The notes under the pieces were generated by a model. The model was given only the letters and a program-made list of their open reading frames with translations. It had not been told where the DNA came from and made no database searches. Positions 32,762 through 40,699 of a DNA stretch of 64,000 bases are shown piece after piece. Each line of letters starts with the position of its first letter. Within the stretch, counting starts at the first letter, position 1. The stretch comes from JANQRA01 sp035762545 (GTDB lineage: Bacteria > Actinomycetota > Acidimicrobiia > Spongiisociales > ZC4RG35). The DNA lies in assembly GCA_035762545.1 (NCBI GenBank), contig DASTOM010000011.1:1-64000 (forward strand), in the 5' to 3' direction. Made by a program: the position numbers and the translations under genes.

Positions 32762-33177
32762 CGAGGACCGGTACCCAGGTCGGAAGCTGCGTCACCAGGA
32801 TTGAAGATGGCACATGACTTCAATGAGAGGCAGCCGCAGCCGATGCAGTCGGTCAACTCGTCCCGGAGTGCTACCAACTCCGAGATCTGAGCGTCCAGTC
32901 GAGTTCGCCACGACTTAGACAGTCGTTCCCAATCGCTCTTGGTCGGGGTCTTGTCGTGGGGAAGGGTCTCCAGGGCATCCGCCAGCTCAGCCAGGGAGAG
33001 CCCGACCTCCTGGCCGGCGCGTATCAGGGCGACCCGGCGAAGTGTGGCTCGGGGATAGCGACGCTGGTTTCCGTCGGTGCGCTCTGAAGCGATCAACCCC
33101 TTGGTCTCGTAGAAACGAAGCGCTGAGGTGGCGACACCGGAACGGGTTGCCACTTCTCCGATGGTGAGCCATTCCAT
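32716..33177 (-). CDS. soxR: Redox-sensitive MerR-family activator SoxR
   Basis: A 153-residue MerR-type regulator. The N-terminal winged HTH begins LTIGEVATRSGVATSALRFYETKGLI, a dimerisation helix follows, and the 2Fe-2S ligand motif C-x2-C-x-C-x5-C is intact (CIGCGCLSLKSC). SoxR is activated by oxidation of the cluster by redox-cycling compounds. It is divergent from a metallo-beta-lactamase-fold gene, and a dyad lies between them. Its 3' end overlaps ctaA. Confidence 0.93.
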   Translation of the reverse strand: MEWLTIGEVATRSGVATSALRFYETKGLIASERTDGNQRRYPRATLRRVALIRAGQEVGLSLAELADALETLPHDKTPTKSDWERLSKSWRTRLDAQISELVALRDELTDCIGCGCLSLKSCAIFNPGDAASDLGTGPRYLLGDSRESVASEN

Positions 33178-33198
33178 CCTGTTGAGCCTACTAGCTAC

Positions 33199-33229
33199 AC
33201 TTCAATGGAGCTTTAAGTATGGCTAGGAT
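33199..33229 (+). promoter_or_regulatory. Candidate SoxR operator and -10 of the adjacent hydrolase gene
   Basis: An imperfect dyad ACTTCAA-N6-TTTAAGT (33199-33218) is centred about 16 bp before a TAGGAT -10 (33224-33229), itself six bases before the GTG at 33236. MerR-family activators bind such dyads between promoter elements. Confidence 0.5.
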
Positions 33230-33235
33230 CGACTC

Positions 33236-34048
33236 GTGTTCGATCAGCTCGGTGAAGGTGTATATCGAAGGCGGTACGAGTCTCTCGACCTGAATGTCGG
33301 TGTCGTCCTCGGGGAGGATGGCGTTCTGATCGTCGACACCAGATCGACCCACCGCGAGGCCGCCGAGTTGATCGACGACCTGGGCAAGCTGACACGGCTT
33401 CCGGTTCGTTGGGTGGTGAACACCCACTGGCACTGGGATCACGTGTTTGGGAACGCCCTCTTCACCGCGGCGGAGATCTGGGGCCACGAGCTCTGCATTC
33501 CCGCAATGGAGAGCCTCGGGGAACGGATGAAACAGGACGCCCGACGCTGGATGCCCCCCGAGACCCACGACGATGTGGACGCTGTGGAGGTGGTGGCTCC
33601 CGGTCACACCTTCTCCGAGTCCGCCACGCTCGCCATCGGACGCGAGGTCGATCTCACTTATCACGGTGTGGCGCACACGGATGCCGACATCATCGTGCGG
33701 GTTTCCGAAGCGGGGGTGGCGTTCTTCGGCGACATGATCGAGGAGGGTGCGCCGCCCAACTTCGGCGACAGCCATCCCGAGGTTTGGCCGGAGACACTCC
33801 GGGACGCCGCATCGGAGTTCCCAGCGACCGCGGTACCCGGCCATGGCGACGTCGTCGACGAGACATTTGTTCTCGCTCAGATCGAGGAACTGGAGACGGT
33901 TGCCGATCTGGCTGGGGCGTACGCCGGTGGTGACGACTCGGCGCTCAACCGACCGGGACCGTATCCGGCCGACGTCATGGTGTCTGCTCTGAAGCGGGCC
34001 CGATACCTGCGTCGCTCGTCGGGCCAGGGATCGAGGCGTCAGGTATAG
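33236..34048 (+). CDS. Metallo-beta-lactamase-fold hydrolase, probable SoxR target
   Basis: A 270-residue protein with HxHxDH in VNTHWHWDHVFGN, a further ligand region HTDADIIV, FFGDMIEEG and the late histidine in VPGHGDVV. The substrate is unknown; relatives include quinoprotein-type hydrolases and lactonases. The GTG start is close to a -10, so it is probably leaderless. Being divergent from soxR across a dyad suggests redox-dependent expression, possibly to detoxify a redox-active compound; this is inference. Confidence 0.82.
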   Translation: MFDQLGEGVYRRRYESLDLNVGVVLGEDGVLIVDTRSTHREAAELIDDLGKLTRLPVRWVVNTHWHWDHVFGNALFTAAEIWGHELCIPAMESLGERMKQDARRWMPPETHDDVDAVEVVAPGHTFSESATLAIGREVDLTYHGVAHTDADIIVRVSEAGVAFFGDMIEEGAPPNFGDSHPEVWPETLRDAASEFPATAVPGHGDVVDETFVLAQIEELETVADLAGAYAGGDDSALNRPGPYPADVMVSALKRARYLRRSSGQGSRRQV

Positions 34049-34090
34049 CTGCTTCTCAGGCGGGGGCCGGCAGGTGGCCCGGGTGATCGC

Positions 34091-34111
34091 TCGACCCGGC
34101 GACCGGGTCGA
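34091..34111. terminator. GC-rich hairpin downstream of the hydrolase gene
   Basis: A perfect 9-bp stem TCGACCCGG / CCGGGTCGA with loop CGA. It has no T run, so it may be only a pause or rho-assisted stop before the hppA promoter. Confidence 0.45.
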
Positions 34112-34228
34112 GCTGACCATCGAATCGGGAGTCGCGACGGCCGAGTGGTGACCTCCGGAGCGCTGCGATACCCGCGCAGTAGTTCTTCACGAAGGTCCCC
34201 GGTTTCTGCTTGGCGCGTTCGGTCTCCC

Positions 34229-34234
34229 TATACT
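34229..34234 (+). promoter_or_regulatory. -10 element of hppA
   Basis: TATACT, 47 bp before the hppA ATG. The -35 region is weak (CTGCTT at a 17-bp spacing). A 5' leader of about 40 nt with a CCGGAGGAA ribosome-binding site follows. Confidence 0.55.
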
Positions 34235-34281
34235 CCCGTCCCGCTCCGATCTCTCTGATCTTTCCCGGAGGAACTACGCAA

Positions 34282-36339
34282 ATGACGGACACCATTCTGT
34301 ACATCGCGCTCGTCGCGGGTGTCGCGGCCCTGGTACTGGCCGTGTTCTACACCCGGGCGGTGCTGGCCGCACCGCAGGGCAACGAGCGCATGGTCGAGCT
34401 CTCGACCGCCATCCGTGAGGGGGCGATGGCCTTCCTCAAGCGTGAATACACGTGGGTGTCGGTCTTCGTGGTCGTTATGGCGGCGCTCATAGCCATCCTC
34501 CTCGACTGGGGGCGTCCGTGGGGAGCGGTAGCGTACGTTTTCGGCGCACTGCTCTCGGCTCTCGCCGGCTTCGTCGGTATGCGGATCGCCACTGCTGCCA
34601 ACTCCCGCACCACCGAGGCCGCCCGTACCGGCGGCATCCCGGCCGCCCTGCCGGTGGCCTTCCGTGGTGGCGCGGTCATGGGCTTCACCGTTGCCGGACT
34701 GGGTCTGCTCGGGGTCGGTCTCGTCTTCTGGCTCTTCGGCGAGGGCGGTCCGCTCGCTGACCCGAACTGGGTCGACATCATCACCGCCGTCGGCCTCGGC
34801 GGTTCGTCGATCGCTCTGTTCGCCCGTGTCGGTGGCGGGATCTACACCAAGGCCGCGGACGTCGGCGCCGACCTGGTCGGCAAGGTAGAGGCAGGCATCC
34901 CCGAGGACGACCCGCGCAACCCGGCCGTTATTGCGGACAACGTCGGTGACAACGTGGGTGACGTCGCCGGTATGGGTGCCGACCTCTTCGAGTCATATGT
35001 CGGTGCCATCGTCGCCCCCATCGCCTACTCGATCTTCGTGTTCACAGACGACCTCCGAGCTTCAGCGGTGATCTTCCCGCTGGCCGTGGCCGCCCTCGGC
35101 ATGTTCGCCTCGATCATCGGGTCGTTCCTGGTGCGTGCCAAGGACGAGTCGCATCTCGCTGCTGCCCTCCATCGGGGTACGAACTTCGCCATGATCGTCA
35201 CAGCTCTCGGGGTCGCCGGTCTGGCCTACTGGGTGTTCGGTGATGTCGTCGAGAACTGGGCCGGAATCTGGATCGCCGTTGTCGCCGGTCTCATCGTCGG
35301 TTGGTTCGTCGGGAAGATCTCCGAGTGGTTCACCTCCGATCACTACAAGACCGTGAAAGAGATTGCCCGCCAGGCCCAAACGGGTCCGGCAACTGTGATC
35401 ATCTCTGGTGTCGCCGAGGGCATGCGTTCGGCGGCCTTCTCGGTCATCGTGGTCGCAGGTGGAATCGGCGCCGCCTACTGGGCCGGTGAGTGGGGGATGG
35501 GCGCCGGCGGCGGCATCTACGGTGTCGCCATCGCCGCCATCGGTGTCCTCGCCACCCTCGGCATCACGATCTCTGTCGATGCCTACGGGCCGATCGCCGA
35601 CAACGCCGGCGGCATCGCCGAGATGGCTCATCTGCCGCCCGAGGTGCGTGAAGCCACCGACGCCCTCGACTCGCTTGGCAACACCACCGCGGCAGTGGCG
35701 AAGGGCTTCGCCATCGCATCTGCTGCGGTGACTGCCCTGGCGCTGTTCAACGCTTTCGCAGAAGCGGTGAATCTGGAGTCGATCAACATCTCCGAGGCCC
35801 CGGTCACCATCGGTCTGTTCCTTGGTGCGATGTTCCCGTTCCTATTCGCCGCCCTGACCATGAACGCGGTCGGCCGCGCCGCCGGCAAGATGATCGACGA
35901 AGTGCGTCGTCAGTTCCGTGAGATCAAGGGTCTCAAGGAGGGCGACCCCAACGCCAAGCCTGACTACACGACCTGTGTCGAGATCGCGACCACCGGTGCC
36001 CTTCGCGAGATGATCATCCCCGGTGCCATCGCCGTGGCGTTGCCGTTGGTCGTCGGGTTCTACGACGTCGAGATGCTGGGCGGTCTGCTGGGAGGTGCCC
36101 TCGTCACCGGGTTTCTCCTCGCCATCTTCATGGCAAACGCCGGCGGTGCGTGGGACAACGCCAAGAAGTTCATCGAGACCGGCGCCTTCGGAGGCAAGGG
36201 AAGCGATGCGCACAAGGCGGCGGTCATCGGCGACACCGTGGGTGACCCGTTCAAGGACACCTCCGGCCCCGCGATGAACATCGTCATCAAAGTCATGACG
36301 ATCGTCTCCCTCATCTTCGCCTCAGCCTTCATCAGCTGA
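34282..36339 (+). CDS. hppA: Membrane-bound pyrophosphatase (ion-pumping, HppA)
   Basis: A 685-residue protein with about 16 membrane helices. The substrate site KAADVGADLVGKVEAGIPED and DNVGDNVGD near residue 220 is intact, as is the C-terminal KAAVIGDTVGDPFKDTSGP. It couples PPi hydrolysis to proton or sodium transport. The segment GNTTAAVAKGFAIASAA has Ala where potassium-independent enzymes have Lys, which points to a potassium-stimulated subtype. ATG 34282 has a GGAGGAA site; an upstream in-frame alternative at 34210 overlaps the promoter and is rejected. Confidence 0.96.
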   Translation: MTDTILYIALVAGVAALVLAVFYTRAVLAAPQGNERMVELSTAIREGAMAFLKREYTWVSVFVVVMAALIAILLDWGRPWGAVAYVFGALLSALAGFVGMRIATAANSRTTEAARTGGIPAALPVAFRGGAVMGFTVAGLGLLGVGLVFWLFGEGGPLADPNWVDIITAVGLGGSSIALFARVGGGIYTKAADVGADLVGKVEAGIPEDDPRNPAVIADNVGDNVGDVAGMGADLFESYVGAIVAPIAYSIFVFTDDLRASAVIFPLAVAALGMFASIIGSFLVRAKDESHLAAALHRGTNFAMIVTALGVAGLAYWVFGDVVENWAGIWIAVVAGLIVGWFVGKISEWFTSDHYKTVKEIARQAQTGPATVIISGVAEGMRSAAFSVIVVAGGIGAAYWAGEWGMGAGGGIYGVAIAAIGVLATLGITISVDAYGPIADNAGGIAEMAHLPPEVREATDALDSLGNTTAAVAKGFAIASAAVTALALFNAFAEAVNLESINISEAPVTIGLFLGAMFPFLFAALTMNAVGRAAGKMIDEVRRQFREIKGLKEGDPNAKPDYTTCVEIATTGALREMIIPGAIAVALPLVVGFYDVEMLGGLLGGALVTGFLLAIFMANAGGAWDNAKKFIETGAFGGKGSDAHKAAVIGDTVGDPFKDTSGPAMNIVIKVMTIVSLIFASAFIS

Positions 36340-36342
36340 GAC

Positions 36343-36432
36343 TTTCCTAATGCTCTGGGGGCGGAATATCGCCCCTGGAGCGTTTCATTGAGACGCTGAA
36401 GGGCCGAGATACCGTCCGCCCAGCATTAGGAA
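36343..36432. repeat. Dispersed palindromic repeat, copy C (complete inverted unit)
   Basis: A 90-bp unit begins TTTCCTAATGC (3 bp after the hppA stop) and ends GCATTAGGAA, the inverse of its own head. Inner arms TGGGGGCGG and CCGTCCGCCCA also pair. It shares its head with the repeats at 9628 and 19970. The structure resembles a REP/MITE-type unit and would fold as a long hairpin. Confidence 0.8.
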
Positions 36433-36477
36433 CGCGGTTTTCGAACAGCGGGCCGGTCTCTCTTATCCTCGTCCGTG

Positions 36478-37743
36478 ATGTCCCATCAGCCGTATCCGGT
36501 GAATGACTCGCGGCGAGAGATCGTCTTTGTTCGGCACGCCGAGTCGCAGGCGAATGTCGACGGAGTGTGGAACGGTCGCACCGACGGTGGTCTCAGTGCC
36601 GCCGGTGAGGCATCCCTCGACGCCCTTGGACGCCGTCTCTCGTCCTGGCGCTTCGATGCCGTCATCTCCTCACCGCTGTCCCGAGCCCGCAGGACCGCCG
36701 AGTCGTTCTCGGACGACGTGACGATCGATGAGAGGTTCACCGAGGTCGACCTCGGGATCTGGGAGGGCCTCTCGGTGGCCGAGGTCCGCGAACGACACGG
36801 CGACCAGCTCCAGCAGGCGATGGATGACAAGGTGACTCCGATGGGCGAGAGAGGGGAGAGTCTCAGCGCAGTCGCCCAGCGTGCCCTGGCCGCCGTCGAC
36901 GACCTCTACGACAAGATGGTCGATGGGCAGCGGGTGGCAGTCGTCACCCACGGCGGATTCATGCAGTCGGTCCTGAGTCGGCACATGGCCGGCCACGGCC
37001 GACGCGCTCACTCCTTCACCTCCAACACGGGGATCACCCGCATTATCAGGCAGTTCGGACGTCCCCGACTCGCCTCGTTCAACGACACCGGTCATCTCGG
37101 ACCGAGGACGGGTCTGGTCCAGGCCCATCTCGACGACGGGGACCGGGTGGTTGCGCTGGTCCGGCACGGACAAACGCTGGCGAATGTCGAAGGTCGCTGG
37201 CAGGGTCAGGGAGATTGGGATCTTGACGAGCTGGGGAGACGTCAGGCTGAGCTCCTCGGAGCCTGGTACGGCAGGTTTCCCACCGTCTACTCGTCGCCCC
37301 TTCGGAGGGCGGCCTCGACCGCGGGTTATCTGGCGGTCAATGGGGTTGTCCCACTCCCCTCCCTGATGGAGATCAACATGGGGGAATGGGAGGGCATGAC
37401 CACTCCGGAGATCTCCGAACGTTGGCCGGATGTGATGAAGACGATCTACGAAGACGGGGTCGACCTCCCGCGCGGTCGTACTGGCGAGACCTGGCAGCAG
37501 CTCACCGATCGGATCTCGGGCGCCGTGACCGGGCTGGAACACGGTGAATCCGGTCCGACGGTCGTCGTCGCCCACGGTGGAGCCATTCGGTCATACGTGT
37601 CATCGCTGACCAAGACCACCGACACCCATTCGGAGTCCTTCTTCACCCCGGCGAACACCTCGGTGACACATGTCGCCTACACCGAACGTGGTCCCGAGAT
37701 CCTCGACTTCAGTGTGGCTCCACACCTGGAATCGATCGAATAG
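36478..37743 (+). CDS. Tandem histidine-phosphatase (phosphoglycerate-mutase superfamily) protein
   Basis: A protein of 421 residues with two consecutive histidine-phosphatase domains. The first begins IVFVRHAESQANVDGVWNG, the second VALVRHGQTLANVEGRWQGQG near residue 225; each has its own late histidine (VVTHGGF and VVAHGGA). Both RHG-type catalytic cores look intact. Single-domain relatives hydrolyse phosphosugars or act as RNase H partners; the nearby rnhA gene is notable because actinobacterial fusions join RNase HI to such a phosphatase. A TATCCT -10 lies eight bases before ATG 36478. Confidence 0.88.
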   Translation: MSHQPYPVNDSRREIVFVRHAESQANVDGVWNGRTDGGLSAAGEASLDALGRRLSSWRFDAVISSPLSRARRTAESFSDDVTIDERFTEVDLGIWEGLSVAEVRERHGDQLQQAMDDKVTPMGERGESLSAVAQRALAAVDDLYDKMVDGQRVAVVTHGGFMQSVLSRHMAGHGRRAHSFTSNTGITRIIRQFGRPRLASFNDTGHLGPRTGLVQAHLDDGDRVVALVRHGQTLANVEGRWQGQGDWDLDELGRRQAELLGAWYGRFPTVYSSPLRRAASTAGYLAVNGVVPLPSLMEINMGEWEGMTTPEISERWPDVMKTIYEDGVDLPRGRTGETWQQLTDRISGAVTGLEHGESGPTVVVAHGGAIRSYVSSLTKTTDTHSESFFTPANTSVTHVAYTERGPEILDFSVAPHLESIE

Positions 37744-37755
37744 CGTGCGCCGACA

Positions 37756-38340
37756 ATGACCACATACGACTCAAGGCGATACGCCATGATCAACAGGTGG
37801 GACTCGTCCCACTTGAAGCGAATCGATCGGCTCGTCGCCATACCCCCCGGCGCCGACGTCCTCGAGGTCGGTTGCGGCCAGGGTCACCTCACGCGTGCTC
37901 TCGCCGACCGCGGCATCAACGTGATCGGGATCGACGCCAACCCGCAAGCCGAGGCCATCGCCAACACCCCGCTGGTCAAATGCATGCGCGCCGAGGCGCT
38001 CGACTTCGAAGACGAGAGCTTCGACTTCGTCGTGTCGGTTCACGCCATCGAGCACATCCCCGATCTGGACGGTGCCCTCTCAGAGATCGCACGTGTCCTG
38101 CGCCCCGGGGGCAAGGCGATCTTCATCTACCCCGCCGAACCGATCATGGGCATGTATGCGATCCCGACTTCCGTGATCCTGCATGGGACGCCTTTCAAGG
38201 CTCGCGAGGTTCACTGTCAGAAGCTGTGGCCCTCGAAGTTGAAGGGCATGGTCGTGCCTCTGGGTCTCGGCGAGATCGGCAAGGAGTTCAGCCTGTTCAA
38301 GTCGCCACAGTTCGCATCGGTATTCGAGAAGGTCGGCTGA
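37756..38340 (+). CDS. Class I SAM-dependent methyltransferase
   Basis: A 194-residue protein with the SAM motif VLEVGCGQGHLTRAL, acidic residue GIDANPQA, and motif IV/V FDFVVSVHAIEHIPDLDGAL followed by LRPGGKAIFIYP. This is the UbiE/type-11 methyltransferase pattern; the substrate is unknown. The -10 candidate TAGCGT overlaps the stop codon of the preceding gene, nine bases before ATG. It precedes rnhA by 7 bp. Confidence 0.88.
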   Translation: MTTYDSRRYAMINRWDSSHLKRIDRLVAIPPGADVLEVGCGQGHLTRALADRGINVIGIDANPQAEAIANTPLVKCMRAEALDFEDESFDFVVSVHAIEHIPDLDGALSEIARVLRPGGKAIFIYPAEPIMGMYAIPTSVILHGTPFKAREVHCQKLWPSKLKGMVVPLGLGEIGKEFSLFKSPQFASVFEKVG

Positions 38341-38347
38341 GCGGAGC

Positions 38348-38995
38348 GTGTTCACCTGCCAGACCTGCGGCAAGGAGTTCGACCTGCCACAGGCCGTCCT
38401 CGACCGCTATCCCGGCTGGACTCCGAAGCAGTGTCTGGAATGTCGCAACGAGAAGTCGAGGTCCGGGCAGGCTGGGTCCCCGGTGAAGTCGACCCCGAGC
38501 GTCTCGAAGTCGCGTGACCTGACGACGGCGGAGGTCCTCGCCACGTTCAGGGACGGCCCGCAGACCGGCGTCTTCACCGATGGGGCGTCGGAAGGCAACC
38601 CGGGTCCCGGCGGGTGGGGGGCCGTGCTCGTGGTGGACGGTCAGGTGGTGAGCGAGGATTACGGATCCGAGCCGCACACCACCAACAACCGCATGGAGCT
38701 CACGGCAATGATCGCCGGGCTCCGGATGATCCCCGGAGACACCCCTACGGACGTCTACACCGATTCGGAGCTGGTGGTCAACATCCTCACCAAATGGGCT
38801 GCAGGCTGGAAGGCCAACGGGTGGAAGAAGAAGTCGCCAGGCCCAATCGCCAATCTCGAACTGGTGAAGGAGGCGTACTCGCTGGCTCAGGCGCGGCCCC
38901 TGGCGAACATCCGCTGGATCAAGGCCCATAGCGGCTTCCGCTGGAACGAATACGCCGATTCGCTGGCGACGGCGTATCGCCGGGACCACCTGTGA
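38348..38995 (+). CDS. rnhA: Ribonuclease HI with N-terminal zinc ribbon
   Basis: A 215-residue protein. Residues 4-32 hold two CxxC knuckles (C4/C7 and C29/C32), a zinc-ribbon-like module. After a flexible linker, residues 72-212 form RNase HI with catalytic D78 (FTDGASEGNPG), E117 (NNRMELTAM), D139 (YTDSELV), and the final H/D in AHSGFRWNEYADSL. It removes RNA from RNA-DNA hybrids. The GTG start is used. The stop overlaps the next GTG by 4 bp. Confidence 0.93.
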   Translation: MFTCQTCGKEFDLPQAVLDRYPGWTPKQCLECRNEKSRSGQAGSPVKSTPSVSKSRDLTTAEVLATFRDGPQTGVFTDGASEGNPGPGGWGAVLVVDGQVVSEDYGSEPHTTNNRMELTAMIAGLRMIPGDTPTDVYTDSELVVNILTKWAAGWKANGWKKKSPGPIANLELVKEAYSLAQARPLANIRWIKAHSGFRWNEYADSLATAYRRDHL

Positions 38996-39984
38996 CCCTG
39001 ACCCCGGGGCAAGTTCGCAACTGGAAACGATACGCCGAAACGTCGCCGCTCTACATGCGACTCACCGACGTGATCGCCGACGATGACCGTCTTCGGGACA
39101 TCCTCAGCCGGATCGAGAATCCTCCACCACACAACCTCCTTTTCGGTGGTGTCCAGTACCTGATGCTGCGCGACGGTCCTGTGGAACTGGGACGGTTCTA
39201 CCCGAACTTCACCGACTCACCTCTCGACCCGAAAGGCGTGGACCAGCCATTCACCGAATTCGTACTCGAGCATGCCGAGGAACTGGTGGCGATCGGCAAC
39301 ACGCGGCGCACCCAGACCAACGAGTGCCGGCGCTGCGTGGCGATACTGCCTGCGGTCTGGATGACGCCGGCAAGCCGGTTTCATCTGGTCGATTTCGGGG
39401 CCAGTGCCGGGCTCAACCTGAATCTGGATCGCTACCGCTATGAATGGGGTGATGTCGGTTGGGGCCCCGACTCGTCGGTCGTTCTACGGACCGAGAACCG
39501 TGGCGAGGGTTTCGAGCCTAGACCCGTCGAGATCCTGAGCAGGGTGGGCCTCGACCTCGACCCGATCGACCCGACCGATGCCGATGCACGCATGTGGCTC
39601 GAGGCCCTCGTGTGGCCCGAGCACCACGATCGAAGACAGCGGCTCCTCGCCGCCCTGGAAATAGCGGCCCTCCATCCGCCCCGCCTCGTCCCTGGAGACG
39701 CACTGGCCAGTCTCGGGCCAACACTCGATTCGCTGCCTGAGGGCGATCCGGTGGTGGTGATCAACTCGTTCATCCTCAACCAATTCCCCCACGAGACCCG
39801 CGGGCGGGTGGGTGACGTCGTTCGGGAGGCGCGTGGGTGGCGACCCGTCTACAGGGTGTCGGTGGAGTGGCTGAGCAAGACGGATGAGGCAGCGACGATC
39901 GCGGTCGATGACGGAACCGGTCTCCGGGTGGTGGGCATGACCCAGCCGCACGGGGAGTGGATCGAGTTCTACGCCCGGCCGTAG
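38992..39984 (+). CDS. DUF2332 family protein
   Basis: A 330-residue protein coupled to rnhA by a GTGA overlap. DUF2332 features seen include NLLFGGVQYLMLRDGP, RRTQTNECRRCVAILPAV and the FHLVDFGASAGLNLNLDRY segment, which looks like a SAM-binding motif I (DFGASAGLN). The family is widespread in actinobacteria with no assigned activity. A methyltransferase-like fold is inferred. Its end overlaps the convergent SDR gene by 16 bp. Confidence 0.85.
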   Translation: MTLTPGQVRNWKRYAETSPLYMRLTDVIADDDRLRDILSRIENPPPHNLLFGGVQYLMLRDGPVELGRFYPNFTDSPLDPKGVDQPFTEFVLEHAEELVAIGNTRRTQTNECRRCVAILPAVWMTPASRFHLVDFGASAGLNLNLDRYRYEWGDVGWGPDSSVVLRTENRGEGFEPRPVEILSRVGLDLDPIDPTDADARMWLEALVWPEHHDRRQRLLAALEIAALHPPRLVPGDALASLGPTLDSLPEGDPVVVINSFILNQFPHETRGRVGDVVREARGWRPVYRVSVEWLSKTDEAATIAVDDGTGLRVVGMTQPHGEWIEFYARP

Positions 39985-40673
39985 ACGGGGATCAGGGCTC
40001 CGTTCATCACCCCGGAGTCGTCCCCCAGGATGAACTCGGCGACTGCGGCGATCTCGTCAGGTGTCGGCCAGTTCACGTAGTCGGCATAGGGCAGTGACCG
40101 TCGCGTGGCCGGGGTGTCGATCACCGAGGGCATGAGGACGTTTGCCGTGACTCCGGTCCCGTCCAGTTCCGTGGCGACACTGCGCCCCAGGGCGGCCACC
40201 CCGGCTTTGGCGATGTTGAACGCCCCCTGGGCCTCGAAGAAATCGACGGCACCGCGACTCCCGACAAGGACTATCCGGCCCCAGCCCGCTTCTTTGAGGT
40301 GGGGGATGGTGGCCCGCACAGCGTAAAAGGCTGATCGCAGGTTGAGGTCGAGCATCCGCTCGAACCGGACGTCGTCGGTCTCCTCGATGTCGCGACCGCC
40401 CGCCCATCCTCCGACGAGGCTGCACAGCCCGTGGATCGCCCCCCATTTGTCCGCGACCTGCTTGACGTAGGTGTTGACGGCCTCGGGATTGGTGCAGTCG
40501 ACCCGGGTCAGCATGACCTGCTCCTCGTCGACTTCGAACTCCGACTCGAAAGCCTGCGCCTCATCGGGCAGCAGGTAGGTGACAGCGAGGCGGTAGTCCT
40601 TGGAAATGAGACGTTTCACCAGCGCGGACCCCAGGCCGCCGGTCCCTCCGGTGATGACAACGATCTTGCTCAC
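39969..40673 (-). CDS. Short-chain dehydrogenase/reductase with Tyr-to-Phe change in the active site
   Basis: A 234-residue Rossmann protein of SDR type: TGGTGGLG cofactor loop, Asn111, Ser139 and Lys156 are in place. At the position of the catalytic tyrosine (13 residues after Ser139, in the Y-x3-K motif) there is Phe152 (AFNIAKAG). The usual proton-donor hydroxyl is therefore missing. The protein may have lost redox activity, use another donor, or act as a binding protein. The family and fold are certain, the activity is not. Confidence 0.87.
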   Translation of the reverse strand: MSKIVVITGGTGGLGSALVKRLISKDYRLAVTYLLPDEAQAFESEFEVDEEQVMLTRVDCTNPEAVNTYVKQVADKWGAIHGLCSLVGGWAGGRDIEETDDVRFERMLDLNLRSAFYAVRATIPHLKEAGWGRIVLVGSRGAVDFFEAQGAFNIAKAGVAALGRSVATELDGTGVTANVLMPSVIDTPATRRSLPYADYVNWPTPDEIAAVAEFILGDDSGVMNGALIPVYGRA

Positions 40674-40699
40674 AGGGCCAATATAGGAGGCGGGGGTCG

